64,000 bases of DNA from Methanocaldococcus vulcanius M7 (GCF_000024625.1 NC_013407.1:1302001-1366000), one strand, 5' to 3'. Positions 28,550 to 37,595 are shown, counted from the stretch's first letter. Notes: a model not told the origin generated them from the letters alone. Translations and numbers: made by a program.

Positions 28550-28675
28550 ATATAATATAAAACCAAGTTTGGTTTTGATGCAACTTTTTCTAAAAGTTGC
28601 AGGGAGAACTTCTTCAGATTGAAACTAATTAAATCAAGAATTGAAAAGAGAGAGTCGGAAGGAGAGGCATTATAA
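28481..28675 (+). repeat. Duplicated 3' tail of atpD with a two-hairpin spacer
   Basis: The last 69 bases of atpD (28481-28549, stop included) recur at 28607-28675 with only three mismatches. The spacer of 57 bases carries two near-perfect hairpins: AAAACCAA/TTGGTTTT at 28559-28576 and TGCAACTTTT/AAAAGTTGCA with a TCT loop at 28579-28601. The second copy ends with the same GCATTATAA. Tail duplication of a gene is what site-specific integration at a gene 3' end leaves, but a plain tandem duplication with an inserted palindromic element would look similar. Confidence 0.85.
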
Positions 28676-28729
28676 TATTCAAGTTTCAATCAATATTTTT
28701 TATAATATTTTTTATAAAGGTGAGCTTGT

Positions 28730-29113
28730 ATGGTTTACAGATTAGTTGGAAGAATCTCAAAATTAGAAAAAAAGATAAAAGAAGAAGAAGTAAAATGCGA
28801 TTTGATAATTAAAAATGAGGCAAAAATAGAACCCATAGTTGCAGAAGAAGATGTCGAATTAAAACAAGGAGACATAAAACCAATAAAAATTAAAAAAATC
28901 AAGATCCCTCCAATGTCCGTTCTGCTCATTTGTCCATACGGGAGACATAGAGCAGGACAAGTTATTGCAGTTGGAGAAGAAGTTCCAATGCCCATAGAAG
29001 TAGAGAGAGAAGTTGATATGGCCACATTTGCCTGCGGTATGGATGGGGAAGTTAAAAAAGGAGATTTAATTGGAATGTTGCTTATGGTTTCAGCAGAAAA
29101 AAGAAATAAATAA
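28730..29113 (+). CDS. DUF22 family protein
   Basis: 127 aa. The C-terminal half (PPMSVLLICPYGRHRAGQVIAVGEEVPMP, read across residues ~63-90) matches the DUF22 family found in methanogens, a small beta-rich domain. The N-terminus is a short lysine/glutamate-rich helix. GGTGAG before the ATG sets the start. Its position after atpD is the same as in M. jannaschii as I recall, despite the tail duplication lying between them. Function unknown. Confidence 0.8.
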   Translation: MVYRLVGRISKLEKKIKEEEVKCDLIIKNEAKIEPIVAEEDVELKQGDIKPIKIKKIKIPPMSVLLICPYGRHRAGQVIAVGEEVPMPIEVEREVDMATFACGMDGEVKKGDLIGMLLMVSAEKRNK

Positions 29114-29361
29114 TTAATTTTTCATCTTAAATTTTATAATTATTCTATTCCTCAAAATTATAACTGTTTTTTAATCTTTTAGTAAAATTAGAGGGATTTT
29201 ATTTTGGTACATAATAGTTAATTTACATAATATTCCTTTATTAAGTTGATTCAAAATTGTGAAACATAGAATGGTAAATTATATATAACCAATTACATCA
29301 AATAATATATTAAATCAATCCTTATAAACAGCGTTGTATAACATTACCAGTTGGGATGTCG

Positions 29362-31971
29362 ATGAAAACCAGATCATTTTTTTTTATGATGTTATCCTTG
29401 TTTTTGTTAAGTATTGCAGCAATATATTTATCCTTTCCTCCATTTAACTTGGATAATAGCATGTATAAAAAAGAGTTAAACAATGGTCGTTTTATTAAGA
29501 ATACCACAATCAATTTTAGATCCCACATTTGCAACAGCACTTACCCCCACTTTAATAAAAGCTTAATAGAAAATCTATGTAAAAATAATGGCAGTATTTA
29601 TCGCTATAGGTATAATCTAAAAATAAATTTTACTCAAAAAATGAACATTAGGGGGATGCCAAAACCACAGGGTATTCCAAAAATGATTGTTGTTGGAGCA
29701 GAACATACATCATATTTGAGAGTAGGAACTTATTATAAATACGACTATATGACAGGAACATGGTATGGAGAAGAAGAAACTGCTGTAAAATCATCAAAGG
29801 ACTTAGAAATCCCAAATCTAAAATACAAAAAGGTTTATGATGACATATATATAAAATTGTTAGCTCCAATGCAATATATACCAACATCTAAATATACTGT
29901 TGATATAGATATAGGTGCATATTACATCTACAAAAAACACACTTTTAAAGTAGATGGACAAGTTTCCTCCTACACAATAAAAACATTCCATTATATTTAC
30001 AATATAAATGATTTAAATCATGCAAGGGCAGTTTATGATAAGGACTATTTACAAGTTCCACAGGGATTTGATAAAAGGGTTTATGATTTAGCATACAACA
30101 TAACAAAAGGTTGTAAAACTGATTATGAAAAGGCAAAAGCAATAGAATATTATTTGAAAACTCATTATACCTATGATATTAACGCTACTCCAGCACCAAG
30201 CAACATAGACCCAATAGAGTGGTTCCTTCTCTATTCAAAAAGAGGTGTCTGTAAAGATTTTAACTCTGCCTTTGTAATATTGGCAAGGATTAATGGATTG
30301 CCAGCAAGGTTAGTTAGCGGATATGCGTTTAGCCCATCAAAAGAACCGCAAGTTATAACAGATGCAAATGCACACGCATGGAGTGAGGTTTATTTTGAAG
30401 GAATTGGATGGGTTAGATTTGATGCTACAGGATGTGGATACTACCCAAAATTTAATTACAAAATACCTTTAAAATTTGATGTTTCTCCAAACAACCTAAC
30501 GATTATTAGAGGAAAAACAGGAAAAATAAACATCTACACATTTGGAGTTAATGAAAATGATGTATATATCAAATCACCATTTAAATACTCAAAAGTTCAT
30601 ACAAAATATGGATTTTCTATCATTTTAGAGGTTGATAAGTATCAAAAATTAGGAAAATACCAAGTTGAAATCTCATGCAAAGATATAACTAAAAAAGTTA
30701 ATGTTTCAGTTATTGATAGAACAAAAACTACGATAGATAAAATACCAACCATTGTTAAAAAAGATAATATCTTTTATGTTGAAGGGAAGGTTTTAGATTC
30801 ACTAAACAACCCAGTAGATAGAGGGGAAGTATTTATAACCCTAAACAAAACAAAAAATAGCAGTGGGATTGTTGTAGGTAGAGGAAATCTAACAAATGGC
30901 ATCTATAAAATAAAATGCACACTACCAAAAAATATTAGCGTTGGGGACTATGAAATAATAGCCCATTACAATGGAAGCTTATACTACTTACCTTCAAACA
31001 GTGACCCAAAGATAAAAGTTGTATCAGAGGCTGAAATAAACTATACCATTGAAAGAATAAACAACACCTATATCATTAAAGGGAGACTTTATGAAAAATC
31101 TGGAGATGCATTAAAAAACCAAAAAATAAAGCTTATTGTTGATAATAAAACTTATACAACATACACAAATAACAATGGAGAATTTAACTATTCATTAAAC
31201 TTAGATGATGGAAATCATACAATAAGCATAATTTATGAAGGAAATAACTATTACCTACCAAAAAACATAACCTACACAATATTTGTAAATAACTCTGCTG
31301 ATATAATCTCCATAATTACAAAAAATCAAACTATCAATATTACAAACAATACAGTAGTTCAAAGTTCTCAAAGTAGTGGAATTCCAATTTATTATTACCT
31401 TTTAATAGTTCTTTTATCATGTGTTATTGTTGCTGGTGCATACAAATATAAGCATAAGATTAAGTTTAAACAAATTAAAAAATCTTCATATTCACTAAAC
31501 CCAATAAAAATCATCTTTGAGATTCCAGACAACATTCCAGTTTGGGAGGAAGGAAAAGAATTGACTATAAAAATAGAGGGAGTAGAAAACCCAGAACTAT
31601 ATGTTGATAATGAAAAAATAGGAAATGGAAATGAATTTAAATTAACATTTAATAAAGGCATCCATACTATAACTGCAAAAAAAGGCAACATTAAAAACTC
31701 TAAAAAGCTTTATGTTGTTGATTACAGTGAGGAGATTATAAATCTCTACAAAAAATTTCTCAATTATATAAATATACGTTATAATCCATTAACTCCTTAT
31801 GAGATTTATGAACAGCTAAAAAGTAATGACCCTAAAAAGCTAAACAACCTATACACAATCACAAAAATCTTTGAATTGGTTAAATATAAAAGAGTTAGAG
31901 TTTCGAGGGATGAATTTATAAACTTCTATTCCAACATCTCAAAAATATTGGGGGATGTTTATGAAAGTTAA
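29362..31971 (+). CDS. Membrane-anchored transglutaminase-like protein with Ig-type repeats
   Basis: About 869 aa, first gene of a five-gene cassette. Counting from the in-frame ATG at 29356, an N-terminal membrane anchor covers ~8-28, followed by a long extracytoplasmic region. The transglutaminase-core triad is complete: C299 in RGVCKDF, H340 in AHAWSEVY, D356 in RFDATG. Two tandem Ig-like/beta-sandwich repeats cover ~455-645. A membrane helix follows near 675-697, then a cytosolic part whose end (LTPYEIYEQL...LYTITKIFELVKY) resembles DUF4129. Transglutaminase cores are often cysteine proteases or cross-linkers. The start at 29362 follows GGGATG; the ATG at 29356 is the alternative. The 17-base overlap with the next gene indicates coupling. 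Confidence 0.85.
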   Translation: MKTRSFFFMMLSLFLLSIAAIYLSFPPFNLDNSMYKKELNNGRFIKNTTINFRSHICNSTYPHFNKSLIENLCKNNGSIYRYRYNLKINFTQKMNIRGMPKPQGIPKMIVVGAEHTSYLRVGTYYKYDYMTGTWYGEEETAVKSSKDLEIPNLKYKKVYDDIYIKLLAPMQYIPTSKYTVDIDIGAYYIYKKHTFKVDGQVSSYTIKTFHYIYNINDLNHARAVYDKDYLQVPQGFDKRVYDLAYNITKGCKTDYEKAKAIEYYLKTHYTYDINATPAPSNIDPIEWFLLYSKRGVCKDFNSAFVILARINGLPARLVSGYAFSPSKEPQVITDANAHAWSEVYFEGIGWVRFDATGCGYYPKFNYKIPLKFDVSPNNLTIIRGKTGKINIYTFGVNENDVYIKSPFKYSKVHTKYGFSIILEVDKYQKLGKYQVEISCKDITKKVNVSVIDRTKTTIDKIPTIVKKDNIFYVEGKVLDSLNNPVDRGEVFITLNKTKNSSGIVVGRGNLTNGIYKIKCTLPKNISVGDYEIIAHYNGSLYYLPSNSDPKIKVVSEAEINYTIERINNTYIIKGRLYEKSGDALKNQKIKLIVDNKTYTTYTNNNGEFNYSLNLDDGNHTISIIYEGNNYYLPKNITYTIFVNNSADIISIITKNQTINITNNTVVQSSQSSGIPIYYYLLIVLLSCVIVAGAYKYKHKIKFKQIKKSSYSLNPIKIIFEIPDNIPVWEEGKELTIKIEGVENPELYVDNEKIGNGNEFKLTFNKGIHTITAKKGNIKNSKKLYVVDYSEEIINLYKKFLNYINIRYNPLTPYEIYEQLKSNDPKKLNNLYTITKIFELVKYKRVRVSRDEFINFYSNISKILGDVYES

Positions 31972-32833
31972 ATCCATAGCCTATGATTTATTTCCATTGT
32001 TTTTGTTGGTATTATGTTTAATTTTAGGCAATAGTAAAAAATTATACATACTATCCAATGGAGATTTTACACTATCTATTAATTCTTTATTAATAATTAC
32101 CATTGGTTTTTGTTTATTTATTATTGGAGGGCGTTTAAAGAATAAACTGTTAAGTGATTCAATTAGTGTTTTTATTGTTCTTTATGGTCTTTCACTATTT
32201 CCGTTTCCAAACAGCATATCTTTGGCTTTAATAATCTTTGCAGTTTGTTTGATGATAACTGGATTCATTATACACATTGATGAAAAAATACTAAAATGCC
32301 GTTATTTATCAAAAAATTCTATTGGGATTTTTTTAATATCAATGCTTTCATTAGTTTTTTTGAATCTGGATACATTTGTTAGTCAGGATTTTAAGTATTA
32401 TCCATATATAAAATTGTCTATTTTAGGATTCATTGGGATAGTTGGGGGCCATATGCTAAACAAGTTTTTATCTGATTTTAAGAGTGGTGATGAAATAGCC
32501 CTTAAAGATGAGATTTTGAAGGATTTTAAGATTCATGAGGTAAAGATAAAAGATAACTACGATGCAATTTACAAATCAGCAAATAAAGTTGTTAATGATT
32601 TTATAAAATATGGAAAAAAGTCAGAGTTAATTACATATATTGTTTATTACTCCTTAAAATGCAACTATGATATGAAAAAAATCTCAAAGTTAATTGAAAA
32701 AATTGTGAATTACAAAGATGAACAACCAACAATCTTAACTCCATGGTTCATTAAAAAGAAAATCTACAAAAATAATCTCAAAAGAAGAAAAAAACTCATT
32801 GAAAATATATTGAATTCATTGGAGGGGAGATAA
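31961..32833 (+). CDS. Membrane protein of the MoxR/transglutaminase cassette
   Basis: 290 aa. Six hydrophobic segments occupy the first ~165 residues, followed by a charged cytosolic tail rich in lysine (KKISKLIEKIVNYKDE). No family recognised. The start at 31961 lies inside the previous gene with GGGG upstream; an ATG at 31955 is the alternative. Its stop overlaps the ATG of the MoxR gene (TAATG). Position suggests it anchors or is served by the MoxR ATPase. Confidence 0.75.
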   Translation: MKVKSIAYDLFPLFLLVLCLILGNSKKLYILSNGDFTLSINSLLIITIGFCLFIIGGRLKNKLLSDSISVFIVLYGLSLFPFPNSISLALIIFAVCLMITGFIIHIDEKILKCRYLSKNSIGIFLISMLSLVFLNLDTFVSQDFKYYPYIKLSILGFIGIVGGHMLNKFLSDFKSGDEIALKDEILKDFKIHEVKIKDNYDAIYKSANKVVNDFIKYGKKSELITYIVYYSLKCNYDMKKISKLIEKIVNYKDEQPTILTPWFIKKKIYKNNLKRRKKLIENILNSLEGR

Positions 32834-33795
32834 TGGACATCAAAGATATGTCTAAACTATGCGATGAGATTATTAAAGAGGTAAATAAAGCATACATTGG
32901 AAAAAAAGAGGTTATTAAAAAACTATTAGCAACTTCACTCGTAAATGGAAACGTTCTTTTTGAAGATAGCCCTGGTTTGGGAAAGACGTTGTTGTCTAAG
33001 GCATTTGCAAAGGCACTTGGTTTAAATTATAAGAGAGTTCAATTCACTCCCGATTTATTGCCATCTGATATTATCGGAACTAAAATATTTAAACAAGACA
33101 TTGGAGAGTTTAAACTTATTAAAGGCCCTATATTTACTAACATCCTGCTGGCAGATGAAATAAATAGAGCCCCACCAAAGACACAGTCAGCGTTATTAGA
33201 AGCAATGGAGGAAAAGCAGGTTTCTATTGAAGGAGAGACAATCAAACTCGATGCTCCATTTTTTGTTATAGCCACTCAAAACCCATTAGAGCATGAAGGG
33301 ACTTATCCCCTACCTGAAGCACAGCTTGATAGGTTTTCCGTTAAGTTGAGTGTTGGTTACCCAAAAAATGCAAATGAGGAAATGGAAATTTTAAAGGCAA
33401 GGATAAATTGGAAAAAAGATGACCCAACAGAGGATATTGAGAGCATTATAGACAGAAAGATATTCTTAGAGATGCAGAGATTTATTGAAGAAGAAATATT
33501 TATCAGTGAGGATATTTTAAAATACATCTCCAACTTGGTTGTAAATATTAGAAATGACGATAGAGTTGAAGAAGGTCCAAGTCCAAGAGGTAGCTTAAAT
33601 TTATTAAAATTATCAAAGAGTAATGCCCTATTGGAGGGAAGAGATTTTGTGCTTCCTGATGATGTTAAAAAGTTTGCTGTTGAGGTTTTATCCCATAGAA
33701 TAATCTTAAAGCCAGAATATGCATTTAGCAATATAACTCCTAAAGATGTTGTAGAGGATGCATTAAAAAAGGTTCCAGTTCCAAAGGTTGATTAA
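32833..33795 (+). CDS. MoxR-family AAA+ ATPase
   Basis: 320 aa. Walker A is EDSPGLGKTLL near residue 45, Walker B LLADEINRAPPKTQSALLEAMEE near 107, sensor 1 VIATQNPLEHEGTYPLPEAQLDRF near 148, all diagnostic of MoxR. The C-terminal lid domain follows (EEGPSPRGSLNLLKLSK near 245). MoxR proteins act as chaperones that activate or mature partner proteins, usually encoded next to a DUF58 or VWA protein as here. Overlapping start with the upstream membrane gene. Confidence 0.95.
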   Translation: MDIKDMSKLCDEIIKEVNKAYIGKKEVIKKLLATSLVNGNVLFEDSPGLGKTLLSKAFAKALGLNYKRVQFTPDLLPSDIIGTKIFKQDIGEFKLIKGPIFTNILLADEINRAPPKTQSALLEAMEEKQVSIEGETIKLDAPFFVIATQNPLEHEGTYPLPEAQLDRFSVKLSVGYPKNANEEMEILKARINWKKDDPTEDIESIIDRKIFLEMQRFIEEEIFISEDILKYISNLVVNIRNDDRVEEGPSPRGSLNLLKLSKSNALLEGRDFVLPDDVKKFAVEVLSHRIILKPEYAFSNITPKDVVEDALKKVPVPKVD

Positions 33796-33803
33796 GGGAT
33801 AAG

Positions 33804-35180
33804 ATGATAAACTTTCTAATATTGTTGTTTGGAATTTTATTTGTGATTGGGCTTATATTTTTAGTTAGGGACATTTATCTTGTTGGAATACTTCCATTGT
33901 TTGTTTTAGCTCTTGGAATCTCCATAAGTCCTCCAAAGGATATAGAGATAGAAAAAACCATATCAAAAAACACGGTGATGGTTGGAGATATTGTAGAACT
34001 AAAAACAAAAATTAAGATAAAGAGAGGTATTGGACTTGTTTTAGTAAAGGATAGATTGCCAGAGGACTTTATTCTTGTTGAAGGAAAAAATGTAACTGCT
34101 TTCTTTAAAGGTCTTGGAAAATTGGAAAAAGAGTTTTCATACAAAGTTAGGTGTGCAAATATTGGAACTTACAAAATTGAGAAGAGCAAAATTCTATCTA
34201 ATCACTTTTTAAACATAAATGGCTTTGTTGATGATTTAGGAAATGAGTTAAAAATCAGAGTTATGCCATATGTCACTATTCCAAGACGACTAAATCCTTC
34301 AAAGATTTATTCAAAAATTCCCCTGCCCTCAATAGACATATCAAAAGGTGTCTCATCAACTGACTTTAAAGAAATAAGGGAATATAGGGAAGGAGAACCA
34401 GTAAAGTTTATAAATTGGAAGGCATCAGCAAAGGCAAACAAACTCTTAGCAAATGAGTATGAGAAGGAAGGTAAAAAAACCATAATGATATTTGTTGATG
34501 TTGGCAGTAAGATGTTTATAGGAAATATTTTTGAAAATCCGTTTAAATATGCTATGTCCCTTTTAGTGTCTTTGTCATCATATTTCACAAAGAAAAACTA
34601 CAATGTTGGGGTTTATTTTATTGGTATTGATAAATTAATATTACCCTCAACTGGAAAAAAACAATTTATTAGAATTGTTGATGAAGTTTTAGCAATTTCA
34701 AGACATGGTTATGGTAAAAATTATGATAATGATTCCGGAATTGTTAATCCACTCATTGATTATATTGTTGAAAGTGATGATAAACATAATGAAAATAAGA
34801 AAGATAATAAAAATCCAGTTAATAAGGATATTAAACCAAATGGCTTTTACAAATCCTTAAAATCAAATGAAAATATCATTTTGCAAAATTCACCATTAAT
34901 TATCTATATCACCAATTTATATGAGAAGGATATTGATGATATAAGGGAGGGACTAACATTCATTTATAAAATTTACAATAAGAGAAAAAAGATGCCAATC
35001 ATAATATTTGACATCAATTTCTACGGAGCTTTTGATAAAAATACTTCAAAACTCATAAATTTAATGAAAAGAAGTATTCATAAAGAATTTAGAAAATATG
35101 GTATAACAACAATCCTCTGGAATACTGAAAGTGAAGACATTAACAATATAATGAGAATTATCATTGAGATGATAAGATGA
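33804..35180 (+). CDS. DUF58 protein (VWA-like), membrane-anchored
   Basis: 458 aa. Two hydrophobic helices lie at residues ~2-38, then a beta-rich segment, then the DUF58 signature: GVSSTDFKEIREYREGEPVKFINWKASAK near 182-210 and IMIFVDVGSKMF near 228. DUF58 proteins are VWA-related, and typical partners of MoxR ATPases. A long asparagine/lysine-rich insertion is present near 315-345. The gene lies eight bases after moxR and overlaps the next by four bases. Confidence 0.9.
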   Translation: MINFLILLFGILFVIGLIFLVRDIYLVGILPLFVLALGISISPPKDIEIEKTISKNTVMVGDIVELKTKIKIKRGIGLVLVKDRLPEDFILVEGKNVTAFFKGLGKLEKEFSYKVRCANIGTYKIEKSKILSNHFLNINGFVDDLGNELKIRVMPYVTIPRRLNPSKIYSKIPLPSIDISKGVSSTDFKEIREYREGEPVKFINWKASAKANKLLANEYEKEGKKTIMIFVDVGSKMFIGNIFENPFKYAMSLLVSLSSYFTKKNYNVGVYFIGIDKLILPSTGKKQFIRIVDEVLAISRHGYGKNYDNDSGIVNPLIDYIVESDDKHNENKKDNKNPVNKDIKPNGFYKSLKSNENIILQNSPLIIYITNLYEKDIDDIREGLTFIYKIYNKRKKMPIIIFDINFYGAFDKNTSKLINLMKRSIHKEFRKYGITTILWNTESEDINNIMRIIIEMIR

Positions 35181-35875
35181 CGATCATAAAAATTATTAGG
35201 GGGTTTGTTGTATTGTTATCTGTCATATTGATATTTATATTATTTTGTAATTTATTTAATATAAGTTTTTTAAGTATAATTTATTATTTCAAAACAATTG
35301 ATGTAAACTCGTATATAAAAATTAACAGTTGGGATGTAAATATACCCATTTTACTTTCAATTTTTATAATAGGAATATTGCTATCATTTATACGTAGTTT
35401 ACCTGGGGATGTAATTTTCATAGTAATTATCTTCATATCTATTGGAAATATTTTATTAACAAAATCGAATGTTTTTATAGTTTTAATACTAAAAAAACAT
35501 CTTTATGTTTCAAAAGATTTTTTAAATTGTATTTTAATTAGATATGACTATATATACTTAACCTTAATAATAACAATGTTTATTTTTAAAAAATATTTAG
35601 ATAAATTGGAAAAATTATCCAATAATCTATGTGAGGTTATCCCACATATTTATATTTTTGAATATATTATGATCTATGCTGTATTTTTTATTGTAATATC
35701 TTTAATATTTATTATTTGGATGTATTTCTTATTAAACATCATACATATACGTAGTAATAATGCCACTATTGGAATATTCTTAATTATCATTTCAATAATA
35801 TTATTTGGAATTTCATTATTTTTGTATAGAAAAGACATTGAAATTTTCCACAACTATCGTAAAAAACCAAATTAA
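35177..35875 (+). CDS. Multi-pass membrane protein, last gene of the MoxR cassette
   Basis: 232 aa, almost entirely hydrophobic, with about six membrane segments. No family recognised. It begins by an ATGA overlap with the DUF58 gene. Base composition is more AT-rich than the neighbouring genes, which is common for such isoleucine-rich membrane proteins. It is followed by the hairpin array at 35982-36084. Confidence 0.7.
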   Translation: MTIIKIIRGFVVLLSVILIFILFCNLFNISFLSIIYYFKTIDVNSYIKINSWDVNIPILLSIFIIGILLSFIRSLPGDVIFIVIIFISIGNILLTKSNVFIVLILKKHLYVSKDFLNCILIRYDYIYLTLIITMFIFKKYLDKLEKLSNNLCEVIPHIYIFEYIMIYAVFFIVISLIFIIWMYFLLNIIHIRSNNATIGIFLIIISIILFGISLFLYRKDIEIFHNYRKKPN

Positions 35876-35981
35876 GAAAAGTATTGTTATATAGTATTCT
35901 AACTGAATTTAGTTTTTCAAGAATTGTTTTCATCCTACAAAATGATCTGAATTCCATAGAAGGCTTCACTCCCTACCGAAC

Positions 35982-36084
35982 CTTTTAGTAAAAGCTTAAA
36001 TGAAAATCAAAGATTTTCATAGCTGGAAAGCAAAGCTTTCCATTCATCAAAATGGATGCGTTGATTAGCGAAGCTAATCAACGC
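35982..36084. repeat. Array of perfect small hairpins between convergent genes
   Basis: Within about 100 bases there are four clean inverted repeats: CTTTTA/TAAAAG (35982-35994), ATGAAAATC-AAA-GATTTTCAT (36000-36020), TGGAAAGC-AAA-GCTTTCCA (36024-36042) and GCGTTGATTAGC-GAA-GCTAATCAACGC (36058-36084). Two have an AAA triloop and one GAA. A weaker CCATT/AATGG pair lies at 36040-36055. The last hairpin is three bases from the stop of the methyltransferase gene. A pair of terminators would need one or two hairpins, not four. Confidence 0.85.
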
Positions 36085-36087
36085 CTC

Positions 36088-37173
36088 TTATAGGCTCTTT
36101 TTAACCTCTTCTGCTATAACTCTACTTAATATCGGAGGAACACTTTCTCCAATTTGATTATAACAGCTTCTTATACCTCCAGCGAAGAGATGATAATCAG
36201 GATAACTCATCAATCTTGCCTGTTCTCTTACCGTTAATAGTCGATCTTCATATGGATGAATGAAAAATCGCTTTCCCATGACGGTATCTGAAAGTTTTAG
36301 AGGATGTAAACGTATATAATTTCCTAATCTCCTATTTGCTCCTTTAAAGTATATAAACGCATCTCCCCAACCTAATTTATGAACTTTTTTTCTAAATCTC
36401 GAAGGAAGGGCTGAGAACTCATGATTTGGAACATCCCTTCCCTTATACATCAGATCTCCTATTGCTTCAATGACGTTCTTTCTTTCCGACTTTTCGGGAC
36501 ATATTTCGATATTTGAAACAAATACTCTTCTTCTTACAGAGGGATTTCCATAATCCTCAGCTCTGAGAGTGTTAAAATACACATCCTCGTATCCTACATC
36601 TCTAAACTCTTTTATTATCTCTCCTTTAACATCTTTAATTCCAGGAACATTCTCCATAACAAAAATTTTCGGTTGTAAGTCCCCAACGATCCTTATATAC
36701 TCTAAAACTAATCTCCCCACGTCATCTCTATATAATCTATTGTAGGGATTCTTCTCTCTTTTTGGATTCGCTCCTGTATAACCCTCACATGGGGGCCCTC
36801 CGATAACAACGTCTATTTTTTTATTTTTTGCGAATTTTTTTATATCCAATGAATGAATCTCTCTTATATCATCGTTTATAATTATTGGAGATAATTTTTC
36901 GGTTGTTTGGTTTAGAGTTCCCAACTCTCTTAACCATCTTAAACTTTCTTCGTCAAAGGGACACTTAAATGAGTAAACTCCAACATAACCTTTTAATTCT
37001 TTTAATCTATATTCATCGTATTTTATTTTTTCATATATCTGCCCATTAAAATTTAATGCATAAGAGAAAGCTGCATCTTCATTTAACTCAACAGACACGA
37101 GAGGTTTAAAACCTTCTTCAACAAATCCCCTTGAAAATCCTCCACAACCACAAAATAGATCTACAAATTTCAA
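36088..37173 (-). CDS. DNA (cytosine-5-)-methyltransferase, orphan
   Basis: 361 aa. Motif I is DLFCGCGGFSRGF near residue 5, motif IV GGPPCEGYTGANP near 127 with the catalytic cysteine in PPC, motif VI MENVPGI near 171, motif VIII RRRVFVS near 213, and motifs IX-X near 320-345. Motif IV reads PPCE rather than the usual PPCQ. The start is TTG at 37173 with GGTGATC upstream; longer frames exist. No restriction endonuclease gene adjoins it, so it may be a solitary epigenetic or protective methylase, or a remnant of a restriction-modification system. Confidence 0.92.
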   Translation of the reverse strand: MKFVDLFCGCGGFSRGFVEEGFKPLVSVELNEDAAFSYALNFNGQIYEKIKYDEYRLKELKGYVGVYSFKCPFDEESLRWLRELGTLNQTTEKLSPIIINDDIREIHSLDIKKFAKNKKIDVVIGGPPCEGYTGANPKREKNPYNRLYRDDVGRLVLEYIRIVGDLQPKIFVMENVPGIKDVKGEIIKEFRDVGYEDVYFNTLRAEDYGNPSVRRRVFVSNIEICPEKSERKNVIEAIGDLMYKGRDVPNHEFSALPSRFRKKVHKLGWGDAFIYFKGANRRLGNYIRLHPLKLSDTVMGKRFFIHPYEDRLLTVREQARLMSYPDYHLFAGGIRSCYNQIGESVPPILSRVIAEEVKKSL

Positions 37174-37394
37174 AATGATCACCAAATTTGAGTTTCTTGT
37201 AATTTATTGTTGTTTTTATGTTTTTGTTTTATAATTCTTTATTTTTATTAAAAAAACTATATTTTCACATCTAAATTTATGATTAATATTTAAAATATTG
37301 TTTAACATTAAACTTGTTAAGATAAAGGGATTTAGATTCAAAAAAGATTTCCAAAAATAATTAAAAAAATCATAAAAACATAGGGAATATTTAT

Positions 37395-37595
37395 TTAAGC
37401 TTTTTTCATTTCAGCTTTTATATCTTGATAGATTTTTGTCCACTTTAACTTCCTTGGATTTCTCCCCATTTTGTAGCTTTTTTCACATTTTGATGAACAG
37501 AAATACAACACAGTTCCGTCTTTTTCTACAACTATTTTCCCTTTTCCTGGTTCAATTTCATAACCGCAGAAGCTACATTTCTTCCATTCTGGCAT
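37395..37595 (-). CDS. rpl24e: Ribosomal protein L24e
   Basis: 66 aa. A zinc-ribbon type protein of the large subunit: CSFCG near residue 6 and [21 protein letters not shown] near 31-50 give a C-x2-C ... C-x3-C metal site. An ATG at 37601 lies directly against the GAGGG ribosome site; the ATG at 37595 has correct spacing. It is the third gene of the L7Ae-S28e-L24e operon, a classic archaeal order. Confidence 0.95.
   Translation of the reverse strand: MPEWKKCSFCGYEIEPGKGKIVVEKDGTVLYFCSSKCEKSYKMGRNPRKLKWTKIYQDIKAEMKKA

Noticed and set aside
28261-28689. Minus-strand open frame over the atpD tail repeat
   Set aside because: It is the antisense of atpD and of its duplicated tail; the repeated peptide is a by-product of the repeat.
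29362-35875. Classic defence island around the MoxR cassette and the methylase
   Set aside because: No nuclease, helicase or known defence gene is present; MoxR-DUF58-transglutaminase sets are better explained as envelope-related.
35982-36084. CRISPR array or transposon ends
   Set aside because: The hairpins differ in sequence and spacing, so there are no direct repeats with spacers and no target-site duplication visible.
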